Below, piece after piece: positions 1-7,622 of a stretch of DNA of 52,361 nucleotides; the first letter of the stretch is position 1, and the number at the start of each line of letters is the position of its first letter. A model generated the notes under the pieces. That model made no database searches, had not been told where the DNA came from, and worked only from the letters and a program-made list of their open reading frames with translations. Origin of the DNA: Marinobacterium profundum. GTDB lineage: Bacteria; Pseudomonadota; Gammaproteobacteria; Pseudomonadales; Balneatricaceae. A program made the position numbers and the translations under genes. The DNA lies in NCBI RefSeq assembly GCF_001528745.1, contig NZ_BCNS01000184.1, positions 1-52,361 of the forward strand, read 5' to 3'.

Positions 1-60
1 AAAAACCCGCTCAAATCAGTCGGCTCTCGCTACGGCCAGCATTCTCGGACAGCCTCCTAG
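1..60. repeat. Right end of a CTAG-bounded MITE-like element, cut by the window edge
   Basis: These 60 bases are identical to positions 164-223, the end of the complete element at 57-223. The left part of this copy lies outside the window. The two copies are in direct orientation and share one CTAG at 57-60, so the abutting ends make a perfect 28-bp palindrome (45-72). No coding capacity is seen. Confidence 0.8.
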
Positions 61-223
61 GAGGCTGTCCGACAATACTCAACCTACTGCGAGCCACCTG
101 AGTTTGGCTGTTTTTTGTGCTGTTTTGCGTTAAATAGAACCACTATTCGCCTTAAAACACCGCAAAAACCCGCTCAAATCAGTCGGCTCTCGCTACGGCC
201 AGCATTCTCGGACAGCCTCCTAG
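57..223. repeat. Complete CTAG-bounded, MITE-like element (about 167 bp)
   Basis: The element starts and ends with CTAG, and its ends are perfect 16-bp inverted repeats (ctaggaggctgtccga against its complement). It has no open frame of note. A diverged copy in the opposite orientation lies at 51995-52162; the first 40 or so bases inside one end are nearly identical between them. Non-coding, short, with terminal inverted repeats and CTAG ends, it resembles a miniature element moved in trans. IS630/Tc1-type transposases are known to favour CTAG targets and duplicate the TA. No transposase is present here, so the mobility is inferred. Confidence 0.7.
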
Positions 224-323
224 AGCACTTCCATCTTTCATCGACTCATTGCGGTCGTTGAGACGAGATTAAGGTGACCGTGTTGGAGGTGCAGGATGGG
301 GTATCGGAGCGGTTTGATGACGC

Positions 324-517
324 GTTACTTTCTTTGCTCGTGCAAAGAAAGTAACCAAACAAAGCCCCAATGAAGCCTTTGCGCTGCGCTCTGAAGTCAT
401 TCTGCGGGCGCCGCTAACGCACCTCCATGTGCTAATCGGCGTCGATACAGTCCCTGTATCAACCTTTCAGGCCTGATCGCATAATAACCTCAGTGCTCGC
501 CGGCTTCATAAGGGGAA
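324..517. repeat. Dispersed intergenic repeat with strong terminal hairpin, copy 1
   Basis: About 195 bp that recur in inverted orientation at 29074-29280. This copy begins with a 14-bp perfect stem (324-337 pairing with 342-355, loop tcgt) and ends with a conserved block reading cctcagtgctcgccggcttc. The middle is diverged but alignable. The rest of the gap, 224-323 and 518-593, shows no gene or clear signal. The open frames across it look like translation of the repeat rather than genes. Confidence 0.7.
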
Positions 518-593
518 ACAAGAGCCGCTCTGACGTTTCAGTGGCAGCACTCAAACAACCTCGATCGACAGATTGGTGTTTCGTGAAAGTGTG

Positions 594-1442
594 CTAAACC
601 AGCAGCGGCGCCGGCTGGAGTGGCTGGCCCCGTCGGCTTTGTTCCGTGGCGGGCAGAATATCAATATTGGGCCAGAGCCCACAGAGCAATGCATCCCGAT
701 ATGCCGCTGGCAGGCCTGCCGCGCGCATGGCGTCTGCCGCTTCGGTCGCCCGATATCTGAGCCGGTGCCAGCTGACCTTGATACGTTCAGCGTCCGGTGT
801 CAGCAGCATGTACCAGCCGTCAGTGGTGCCATCATTGGCCGGCATGCCGATCACACCCGCATTGAGCCAGGCGCCTGAGCCCCAGGCCTGGCCGAAAGGC
901 AGGCCACAGTGGCCGCCGATTAGCACATCGGCCTGAACGAGATTCAGCTGCTGCTGTTTTTCGCCCTGTGATGTAGATTCAAACACGAAGCGGTTTGTCT
1001 GATCAGCAGCGCCATGTACCACCTGAATACGTCGCCCGTTAAGGGTAAAGCGCAGCTGGGCAGGGAGAGTACGCAACCAGGATCGGCTGTCCTCACTGAT
1101 GGTTCTGTCGGCGTAGCGATACCAGCTGTCGGACAGAATCGCGCAGCTGCTACCCTCCTCAAAGCCACAGCCACAATCATCAATACGATTGCCCAGAGAT
1201 TCCTCGCAGTTACCCTGAATCCAGTGCACGCCTGCATCGCGCAGCAGCTGGACTGTGGCCTCGGTATCGGCGCAATAGGCCACGGCATCGCCGGTACAGA
1301 TGAGCTGATTGGCAGATAGTCCCAGTTTGTTCGCCGTCTCCAGCAGTGCCTGGGTAGCCTGCAGATTGCTGTAGGGGCCACCAAATATCATTAAGGGACC
1401 GGGCAGGGCGCCGAGATTCTTTATGTCTGTTTGTGCATTCAT
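594..1442 (-). CDS. Metallophosphoesterase-fold protein with an altered metal site
   Basis: A 282-residue protein of the calcineurin-like phosphoesterase superfamily. The start at 1442 was chosen because its ATG overlaps the TGA of the upstream symporter gene (ATGA), implying translational coupling; a longer frame would run well into that gene. Canonical motifs map as follows: GDxHGN is GGPYSN (21-26), GD is kept (51-52), GNH(D/E) is GNCE (77-80), the VHG histidine is kept (H143), and GHxH is GHCG (177-180). Thus the ligands expected for metal 2 (D52, N78, H143, H178) remain, but those unique to metal 1 (D22, H24, H180 equivalents) are gone and the catalytic histidine is a cysteine. A Cys-rich insert has C90, C92 and C100. 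Substrate unknown; the partner transporter suggests a small solute. Confidence 0.75.
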   Translation of the reverse strand: MNAQTDIKNLGALPGPLMIFGGPYSNLQATQALLETANKLGLSANQLICTGDAVAYCADTEATVQLLRDAGVHWIQGNCEESLGNRIDDCGCGFEEGSSCAILSDSWYRYADRTISEDSRSWLRTLPAQLRFTLNGRRIQVVHGAADQTNRFVFESTSQGEKQQQLNLVQADVLIGGHCGLPFGQAWGSGAWLNAGVIGMPANDGTTDGWYMLLTPDAERIKVSWHRLRYRATEAADAMRAAGLPAAYRDALLCGLWPNIDILPATEQSRRGQPLQPAPLLV

Positions 1443-2827
1443 CCGGCGTGCTCTGCCTGTTGCAATTTTGGGGTGCCGGCACTGAGGCAACCGAGCCAGA
1501 ACAGCAGCAGGCCACTGGTCAGCAGAGTGGCCGAAATCCACAGCAGCTTGGTGTATTTATGGGCATCACCCAGTACGGCGCTGTAACCGGATGATTCGGT
1601 AAAATAGAGCACGGCACCGCAGATCGCGAGCACGAAACTGGCAAGATAGCTCCACAGCGGCACATCGGTGCGTCCGCCCCAGAGGGAAATAAGCACCACG
1701 GGAGCAAGGTACATGGAGGCGGTGCCGCTGACGGCCACCGCACTGAACAGATCCTTGTTACCGAGGAAGACGCAGCACAGCCCCAGCAGCATAAAGACAA
1801 CCATTACCAGGCGCCCGTTTTGCACCGTGGTCGGTACCGCTTTCATATCCAGCGCCACCAACTTGGCGGAGCTCGACAGGGTGCTGTCCAGCGTCGACAT
1901 GGCGGAGATCACCAGGGCGGCATTGAACAGCAGCAGCGGGGTTTCGCCCAGTATTCGGGCCAGCACTGTGTTCATGGCTTCGCCGGCGGCTGCCTGAGCA
2001 CCTGCGAGTACGCCAAGGCTGCCAAAGGCGGTGATGCAGATAATGCTGATCCAGCCGGCGTGAAAAAAGCTGCGGCGGGTGGTTTCACGGTCAGCCAGAA
2101 AGCCGCGATCCATCATGACCGGGTCATGCATGGGATAGCTCCACACCTGCAGCAGTGCCACCAACAGCAGTATGGGGCCAGGCTGATCTATCTCGAACGG
2201 TTTGAACAGCAGCATATCGAGATTCACATCTGGGGCTCCAAACGCCACAAATACAAGCACTACCAGCACCAGCAGGAACAGCAGCATCTGGAAGAGGTCG
2301 GTGCGCAGGGATGCATGCAGACCGCCGAGAATCGAGTACAGCAGCGTAATGCCGGAAAACGCGACTATGGCCAGGGTATAGGCATTGCTGCCAGTGGCGC
2401 CGAACAAAATGCCGATCACCAGCAGGTTGGCAAAAACTTCACTGATCAGCCGGATGCCGATGACCAGGTTGTAACAGCGAGTGCCCCAGCTACCGAAGCG
2501 GTTTTGCAGGAAGGCCTGCACGCTCTCAAAGCCCTGTTCAAAGCGCAACTTGTCGATAATGCGCCCGCCAATCCAGAACGAAAGGTAGTAGGCGGCATAG
2601 GCGAGAGTCCCCCAGACACCGTAAAAAAAGCCGAGGATGGCTGCATTCATAAGGGAGCGGGCAAAAATCCAGGTCGTAACCTGGGAGAAGGTCAGCGTTA
2701 GGAGTCCAGGTGGTTCGGCGTTTTCGGACTGGCCGCGAAAAAAGGCATTGACCGAACGCGCAGGCCGGGACAGTCCCAGGGAGATCAGTGCCAGTGCGGC
2801 GACCAGAATCGAAAGGCTGTAATCCAT
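1439..2827 (-). CDS. Sodium:solute symporter (SSS/SLC5 family)
   Basis: A 462-residue, very hydrophobic inner-membrane protein with about 12-13 predicted membrane segments and the SSS-family layout. That includes an N-terminal helix followed by a short RSVNAFFRG-type loop, and a central ILGGLHASLRTDLFQ segment typical of the family. It would couple sodium entry to uptake of an organic solute; the substrate cannot be told from sequence. The length is slightly short for the family (often 480-550). The start is preceded by ggag at 2833-2836. Its stop overlaps the start of the metallophosphoesterase gene by four bases, so the two are almost certainly one operon and may handle the same compound. 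Confidence 0.85.
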   Translation of the reverse strand: MDYSLSILVAALALISLGLSRPARSVNAFFRGQSENAEPPGLLTLTFSQVTTWIFARSLMNAAILGFFYGVWGTLAYAAYYLSFWIGGRIIDKLRFEQGFESVQAFLQNRFGSWGTRCYNLVIGIRLISEVFANLLVIGILFGATGSNAYTLAIVAFSGITLLYSILGGLHASLRTDLFQMLLFLLVLVVLVFVAFGAPDVNLDMLLFKPFEIDQPGPILLLVALLQVWSYPMHDPVMMDRGFLADRETTRRSFFHAGWISIICITAFGSLGVLAGAQAAAGEAMNTVLARILGETPLLLFNAALVISAMSTLDSTLSSSAKLVALDMKAVPTTVQNGRLVMVVFMLLGLCCVFLGNKDLFSAVAVSGTASMYLAPVVLISLWGGRTDVPLWSYLASFVLAICGAVLYFTESSGYSAVLGDAHKYTKLLWISATLLTSGLLLFWLGCLSAGTPKLQQAEHAG

Positions 2828-2963
2828 GGGGGCTCCGGATTTAACGGCGGGTGTAAGGGCGAGGAAGCAGGCTCCTGTTATTCGGGCGAGCTTACGTCAA
2901 ACAACTGAAACAAGCCTGAACGTCAGGACTTGCGGGCAGGGTATTGGGCTCCCTCTGCCGCCG

Positions 2964-3482
2964 TTATTTGCGACGCAGACGCCCAAACTGGGCATGTACG
3001 CCACGACGCATAACGGAGAAACTGTGCTCCAGCAGATCCACACCCACCAGTACTATCACAACCAGCACCGCGAGTTTAACGCCTGTCAGGTGGTGGCCCT
3101 CGCCAATGGTGGCGCCGATGGCCGCCAGTGACCAGATAGCTGCCGCCGAGGTGACACCCAGTACAATACCGTCTTTGGCGAGAATCACGCCGGCACCCAG
3201 AAAGCCAATCCCCGTGACTATCTGGCCCAGTACCCTGGAGCCATCGCCACCATCAAAGTGCGCGCCGGCGAGGGCGATAAACAGATAGGTACCGAGCACG
3301 ATCAGTGAGCTGGTTCTTATACCGCAGGGTTTGCCCAGTAGCTGCCGCTCGGTACCGACAATACTGCCAGCCAGCACGCTGGCCAGAATGCCGGACCATT
3401 GAAAGGGAGCTATATCCAGTAGCAGTGTGAGGGTAGTGTTGTCCAAGGTGTTCAATAACCTGTGTCGAGGGGCGCGATGCAC
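2964..3482 (-). CDS. MgtC/SapB family membrane protein
   Basis: About 172 residues with four or five membrane helices. The MgtC signature is visible: the block GSIVGTERQ, then KPCGIRTSSLI, and later GIGFLGAGVIL. MgtC proteins sit in the inner membrane and are linked to growth at low magnesium and modulation of the F1Fo ATPase; many environmental homologues have no assigned role. The cytoplasmic C-terminal domain of long MgtC proteins is absent, making this the short form. The start is uncertain: the GTG at 3482 has no good ribosome site, and a TTG at 3455, preceded by acagg, would remove the first nine residues. It is co-directional with the symporter but 136 bases away. Confidence 0.8.
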   Translation of the reverse strand: MHRAPRHRLLNTLDNTTLTLLLDIAPFQWSGILASVLAGSIVGTERQLLGKPCGIRTSSLIVLGTYLFIALAGAHFDGGDGSRVLGQIVTGIGFLGAGVILAKDGIVLGVTSAAAIWSLAAIGATIGEGHHLTGVKLAVLVVIVLVGVDLLEHSFSVMRRGVHAQFGRLRRK

Positions 3483-3739
3483 TTAGCAAATTAAGGGATC
3501 TTTATCGCACTCTTTGGGCTGAAATAGAATCAATATTCGCAGGCCTGCCGAAGGGTACTGGCGTGTTCCCGGCCGAGCGGGTGCAGGGCGGGATGAACGG
3601 CGCAGGTTTATATGTAAAATCTATCGAAGGAATTGTGTTAATTAATTTCATTGTTAGGCAGACCTTGGGTATTCTGGCTGCATTCCTTAAGCAGGTGAGC
3701 CTGCAAGCCATTAAGAATTCAGCAACAGGAGCTATACAG

Positions 3740-4477
3740 ATGCAGCACAAAGAAGGACAGCGCGTACCCCAGGTTACCTTTCGTACTCGTGTGGGCAATG
3801 ACTGGCAGGACCTGACCAGTGACCAGATCTTTGCTGGCAAGAACGTCATACTGTTTGCCCTGCCAGGCGCTTTCACGCCGACCTGTTCGACTACCCACCT
3901 GCCGCGCTACAACGAGCTGGCACCGGTCTTCCAGGCCAACGGTGTCGACAGCATTATCTGCCTGTCGGTTAACGATGCCTTCGTCATGAATGCCTGGGCT
4001 GAAGATCAGAAACTGGAACACATTCAGGTACTGCCCGATGGCAATGGCGAATTCAGCGATGGCATGGGCATGCTGGTGGACAAGGCGGACCTCGGTTTTG
4101 GCAAACGTAGCTGGCGCTATTCCATGCTGGTGAAAGATGGTGTCATCGACAAGATGTTTATCGAGCCCGACTTGCCTGGCGACCCGTTTGAAGTGTCTGA
4201 TGCCGACACTATGCTGAACTACATCAACCCGCAGGCTCAGCAACCCAAGCGCGTCACCATTATTACCAAGCCAGGCTGCCCACACTGCACCCGTGCCAAG
4301 AAGGCCCTGAGTGAACGTGAGTTCCGCTATGAAGAAATCGTGCTGGGACAGGGAGGCGTCAGCTACTCCAGCCTGACGGCAATTTCTGGCCGCGGTACAA
4401 CGCCGCAAATCTACATCGATGGTCAGCATGTGGGTACGGCAGATGAACTGGAGCAGTGGTTGGCGGCCAACGCCTGA
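3740..4477 (+). CDS. Hybrid peroxiredoxin-glutaredoxin
   Basis: A 245-residue fusion of an atypical 2-Cys/Prx5-type peroxiredoxin (about 1-163) and a glutaredoxin (about 168-245). The peroxidatic cysteine is C49 in PGAFTPTCS; the glutaredoxin active site is C180-P-H-C183. TTPQIYIDG fits the glutathione-binding cis-proline region. Such hybrids, known from Haemophilus and Chromatium, reduce hydrogen peroxide and alkyl hydroperoxides using glutathione directly. The start at 3740 follows aacaggag (3724-3731) at good spacing. The frame is open upstream to 3563, but that region has no ribosome site and poor protein character. It stands alone, ending at a strong terminator. An OxyR-type operator was looked for in 3483-3739 and not found. 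Confidence 0.93.
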   Translation: MQHKEGQRVPQVTFRTRVGNDWQDLTSDQIFAGKNVILFALPGAFTPTCSTTHLPRYNELAPVFQANGVDSIICLSVNDAFVMNAWAEDQKLEHIQVLPDGNGEFSDGMGMLVDKADLGFGKRSWRYSMLVKDGVIDKMFIEPDLPGDPFEVSDADTMLNYINPQAQQPKRVTIITKPGCPHCTRAKKALSEREFRYEEIVLGQGGVSYSSLTAISGRGTTPQIYIDGQHVGTADELEQWLAANA

Positions 4478-4505
4478 TTGACCCGGTAAAGTCAGTCGCT
4501 GCAAG

Positions 4506-4544
4506 AACCCCCGGGCGCCCTGCGTCGCGGGGGTTTCGTTTTTT
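4506..4544 (+). terminator. Rho-independent terminator of the peroxiredoxin-glutaredoxin gene
   Basis: Stem aacccccg (4506-4513) pairs with cgggggtt (4528-4535), followed by tcgtttttt. It lies 28 bases after the stop codon. Confidence 0.88.
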
Positions 4545-4670
4545 GGCCTGGCAGTCGCTGCATTTATTTTTAACCTATCGCTTTTATAGATAGAAGCTGA
4601 CTTAGTTACCTCGTTGTTTGTCGATACTATGGTGTCACTTAAAGAAACGGCAGACATGGAGTGGGGAGCG

Positions 4671-5105
4671 ATGAGAAGCAGGGCAGACCGGATTCGTCAT
4701 ACGGTGGGGTTTGAACTGATTGGACTAGTGTTGCTGACAGGCTTTGGCAGCTTCCTGCTGGGCTTCGACATGCAGCATTTCGGGGCGTTGGCAGTGGTGT
4801 TTTCGTTACTGGCCATGTTGTGGAACTACTACTATAACCGCCTGTTCGACCAGTGGCTGCTGCGCCGTCGGGGTACCAGTATCAAGCGTCAGCGGGATAG
4901 AGTTGTCCATGCGCTGCTGTTTGAGGGCGGCCTGTTACTGGTCACCCTGCCGGTTATTGCCTGGTGGCTGCAGGTCAGCCTGTGGCAAGCGCTGGCGATG
5001 GATATCGGGATGGTGCTCTTTTACCTGGTGTTCGCCTATCTCTACAACCTGGCATATGACCGCGTCTTCCCCGTAGTCGAGGGGGCTGTGCCAGCACAGT
5101 GCTAA
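4671..5105 (+). CDS. PACE-family multidrug efflux protein (AceI-like)
   Basis: A 144-residue protein with four predicted membrane helices in two related halves. Each half starts with a helix like HTVGFELIGL or HALLFEGGLLLV and ends with a motif of the NYYYNRLFD or YNLAYDRVF type, the repeated pattern of the proteobacterial antimicrobial compound efflux (BTP) family. These inner-membrane proton antiporters export biocides such as chlorhexidine and, naturally, short diamines. The glutamate in the first helix (E of GFELI) matches the conserved residue needed for transport. The start at 4671 follows ggggag at 4661-4666; an upstream ATG is possible but less likely. Single gene between two terminators. 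Confidence 0.85.
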   Translation: MRSRADRIRHTVGFELIGLVLLTGFGSFLLGFDMQHFGALAVVFSLLAMLWNYYYNRLFDQWLLRRRGTSIKRQRDRVVHALLFEGGLLLVTLPVIAWWLQVSLWQALAMDIGMVLFYLVFAYLYNLAYDRVFPVVEGAVPAQC

Positions 5106-5142
5106 AGCGCCTATTTAACGTACTCAGGATTGCCCTGATAGA

Positions 5143-5164
5143 AGCCCGCGCCTGCGGGCTTTTC
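5143..5164 (+). terminator. Probable Rho-independent terminator after the PACE gene
   Basis: Stem agcccgc (5143-5149) pairs with gcgggct (5154-5160), followed by tttt. The T-run is short. Confidence 0.7.
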
Positions 5165-5248
5165 CGCGCCTGGCGATCTATCGAGGCCACTTCTGTGTAT
5201 AAGTGAGCGCTGGCCAGGTTCCATTATTTGAAATTTTTGAGGCATCAA

Positions 5249-5272
5249 TGTGCTGTCAATATTGACAGCACA
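5249..5272. promoter_or_regulatory. Perfect 24-bp palindrome, possible operator
   Basis: The sequence reads tgtgctgtcaat followed by its exact complement. It lies in the 604-bp non-coding stretch between the PACE gene and metA, about 440 bases upstream of the metA start. Its symmetry and size fit a dimeric repressor site. It does not match the MetJ box or the MetR consensus as I know them. Which promoter it serves is unclear. Confidence 0.45.
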
Positions 5273-5450
5273 GCTATTTAAAATTTATTTGCACTTGCAG
5301 GTAGCGGTGAAAGCCGCGTCTTTCGGGCTCTTGCCGCCTAAGTCAAACACTATATTTTTTCCTGTGCAGGCGGGTTGGACGAAGATTCACCAGCCAGCCG
5401 CAGGCCCCGTCATTACTGGGCTAGGCGCTGTGTATTGGAGTTGTGTATAT

Positions 5451-5487
5451 CTTTTCCATAGAGTTATCCACAGATTCCGTGGAAAAG
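5451..5487. promoter_or_regulatory. Hairpin carrying a perfect DnaA box, in the metA leader
   Basis: The arms cttttcca (5451-5458) and tggaaaag (5480-5487) are perfect complements, and the 21-base loop holds TTATCCACA (5464-5472), identical to the consensus DnaA box. The block sits about 220 bases before metA. A single box far from any dnaA/dnaN/gyrB context does not make an origin; it could titrate DnaA or mark DnaA control of metA, or be chance. The remaining leader (5488-5709) shows no riboswitch I recognise. Confidence 0.4.
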
Positions 5488-5709
5488 AACGGGCTTGACG
5501 ACGTGCTATCCAGGCGTTCCGCTGAGGTTTTTACCGCGCATCAGCCAAGCAGTGCAGGTGATGACCATGGCAGTACAGCAAGTCGGACGCCTGGAGAGGC
5601 GTTACCGCTGCAGTAGCACCGTTATGGAATTATTGTTTCGCGCCAGGCATCTCGCTATTCTGTTCCGGTCATCGTTATTGCCGTGATAATAAGAGGAGAG
5701 CCCCCAGAA

Positions 5710-6642
5710 ATGCCCATCAAGATTCCTGACCAGTTGCCTGCCGCCGATCTGTTGCGAAGCGAGAATATCTTCGTAATGAGTGAAAGCCGTGCGATGCATC
5801 AGGATGTGCGTCCGCTCAAAGTGCTGATTCTCAATCTGATGCCCAAAAAGATCGAAACCGAAAATCAGCTGGTGCGGCTCTTGTCCAATACGCCGCTGCA
5901 GGTGGGGATCGAATTCCTGCGGGTGGATAACCGTGAAAGCCGGCATACGCCCGCCGAGCATCTGGACAGCTTTTATCGCAGTTTCGATGAGGTGCGCGAT
6001 AACAACTACGATGGCTTGATCATTACGGGTGCGCCTCTGGGGCTGGTGTCTTTTGAGGACGTACTCTACTGGGACCAGGTAGAGGAAATCATCCACTGGT
6101 CGCGCCAGCATGTCAGCTCGACACTGTTTCTGTGCTGGGCCGCACAGGCGGGTTTGAAAGTGCTGTACGACCTGCCAAAGCGTACGCGGGATGAGAAACT
6201 CTCAGGCGTGTACGAACACCATACATTGTTGCCCAGTGACCCCCTGGTGCGTGGCTTTGATGACGCCTTCTGGGCGCCGCATTCGCGCAATGCCGACTTC
6301 CCGGTGGACTTTATTCGCGAGCATACCGATCTGCGAATTCTGGCCAGCTCCGAGACGGCCGGCAGTTACCTGATGGCCAGCCCGGATAGACGTCAGGTGT
6401 ATCTGACCGGCCATCCGGAGTACGACGCCCTGACGCTGGCCCAGGAGTATCAGCGTGATCTGCTGGCAGGCCTGGATCCGACAGCCCCGCAGAATTACTT
6501 TCCTGACGATGATGTTGAGCAGGCGCCGCAGAACCGGTGGCGCAGCCACGGTAATCTGGTGTTTGCCAACTGGCTGAACTATTACGTCTACCAGATCACG
6601 CCATTTGACCTGAGCGTGATGACGACCAAAATAGAGGAGTAA
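5710..6642 (+). CDS. metA: Homoserine O-succinyltransferase
   Basis: A 310-residue cytoplasmic enzyme of methionine synthesis, moving a succinyl group from succinyl-CoA to homoserine. It aligns without gaps to the E. coli enzyme as I recall it, from the start ([11 protein letters not shown]) to [13 protein letters not shown]. The nucleophile is C142 (FLCWAAQA); the catalytic His-Glu pair is in TGHPEYD. Residue 111 is glycine, which in this family marks succinyl-CoA use, where glutamate marks acetyl-CoA use. The start at 5710 follows aagaggag (5692-5699). An in-frame GTG a little upstream lacks a ribosome site. It is monocistronic, with an unusually long leader carrying the palindrome and DnaA-box hairpin. 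Confidence 0.95.
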   Translation: MPIKIPDQLPAADLLRSENIFVMSESRAMHQDVRPLKVLILNLMPKKIETENQLVRLLSNTPLQVGIEFLRVDNRESRHTPAEHLDSFYRSFDEVRDNNYDGLIITGAPLGLVSFEDVLYWDQVEEIIHWSRQHVSSTLFLCWAAQAGLKVLYDLPKRTRDEKLSGVYEHHTLLPSDPLVRGFDDAFWAPHSRNADFPVDFIREHTDLRILASSETAGSYLMASPDRRQVYLTGHPEYDALTLAQEYQRDLLAGLDPTAPQNYFPDDDVEQAPQNRWRSHGNLVFANWLNYYVYQITPFDLSVMTTKIEE

Positions 6643-6673
6643 CAAGGTACGGGGGCATGCGCAGTGAAGAGAA

Positions 6674-6718
6674 AATGCCTCTGATCTGCTTGTATTGAAT
6701 CGGCGGGTCAGAGGCATT
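6674..6718 (-). terminator. Terminator between the convergent metA and CvfB-like genes
   Basis: An 11-bp perfect stem pairs 6674-6684 with 6708-6718. Read on the minus strand it is followed by ttttctctt, so it best serves the CvfB-like gene. On the plus strand the T-run is weak. Confidence 0.75.
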
Positions 6719-6742
6719 GCTTTGCGGGCAAGGCTGACGCGA

Positions 6743-7582
6743 TCAGGCGTCCTCGACCAGGCGGATGCCGTCGGGACTGATCTCGATCAGGCGCTGCTTG
6801 TAGAGCGTGCCTATGGCCATTTTGAAGGCTTTCTTGCTGCTGCCGAACAGGCGGGTGATGACCTGTGGGTCGGTCTTGTCGTTCACGGCCATGTAGCCGC
6901 CTTCGGCCTTGAGGCGTTCCAGCACCTGGCCTGCCAGACCGCTAACCTTGCCGTAGCCCGGTTTGTCGAGGCACAGGTCGAGCTTGCCGTCGGGACGAAT
7001 CTGCTTGATGTAACCTTGCAGGTTCTGCCCGAAATGCAGCCGGCGAAACAGGTCAGACTGGTGAATCAGACCCCAATGGGTGCCATTTACCACAGCCTTG
7101 ATGCCCAGGTCCGTGCGGTTGGCGATGGTCAGTTCTACGCTTTCGCCCTCCTTGTACTCGGCCGGGACCCTGTCCAGAAAACGATCCAGCTTGGTGGTGG
7201 CAACGATGCGGTTGGTGATGTTATCCAGGTAAATGTATACCAGATAGCTCTTGTCCTTCTGCATCCGCACGGGTTGCTCGGAAAAGGGTACCAGTAGCTG
7301 CTTGGGCAGCCCCCAGTCGAGGAAGGCGCCGACCGGAGTTACATCGGCGCAACGCAGCAGTACAAAGTCCCCCACCTGGGCCAGCGGCTTGTCCGTCGTG
7401 GCGATCAGAAAATCTTCTGAGTCCAGGTAGACGAAAACCTCCAGCGTATCGCCGACCTTGCAGTCGTCGGGCACGTGGCGTGCAGGCAGCAGAATCTCGC
7501 CGAGGTTCTCGCCATCAAGGTAAACACCGAATTCTTTCTGCTTGATGACGCTGAGGGTGTTGTAGCGGCCGGTTGCGACCAT
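6743..7582 (-). CDS. CvfB-like S1-domain RNA-binding protein
   Basis: A 279-residue cytoplasmic protein of the CvfB/YitL family. Residues about 1-60, 65-130 and 145-205 form S1/OB-like beta-barrels (for example GVYLDGENLGEILLP and VGAFLDWGLPKQLLVP), and the last 65 residues form a winged helix ending IEISPDGIRLVEDA. In Gram-positives CvfB binds RNA and affects virulence genes; in proteobacteria its RNA targets are unknown. It lies upstream of the metA-side terminator and 40 bases downstream of luxS on the same strand, so both may be co-transcribed. Confidence 0.88.
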   Translation of the reverse strand: MVATGRYNTLSVIKQKEFGVYLDGENLGEILLPARHVPDDCKVGDTLEVFVYLDSEDFLIATTDKPLAQVGDFVLLRCADVTPVGAFLDWGLPKQLLVPFSEQPVRMQKDKSYLVYIYLDNITNRIVATTKLDRFLDRVPAEYKEGESVELTIANRTDLGIKAVVNGTHWGLIHQSDLFRRLHFGQNLQGYIKQIRPDGKLDLCLDKPGYGKVSGLAGQVLERLKAEGGYMAVNDKTDPQVITRLFGSSKKAFKMAIGTLYKQRLIEISPDGIRLVEDA

Positions 7583-7622
7583 GGGGCTGTCCTTTCATTG
7601 ATGGGGCGGGGAGTGCGCTCGC

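Noticed and set aside
3719-4657. Minus-strand frame of 312 codons opposite the peroxiredoxin-glutaredoxin gene
   Set aside because: It crosses a strong terminator and covers a well-conserved gene on the other strand.
5464-5472. Replication origin suggested by a perfect DnaA box
   Set aside because: Only one box, no AT-rich unwinding region next to it, and none of dnaA, dnaN, gyrB or parAB nearby.
5488-5709. SAM or SAH riboswitch before metA
   Set aside because: I could not match the conserved cores of SAM-I, SAM-II or SAH classes; a covariance search would be needed to be certain.
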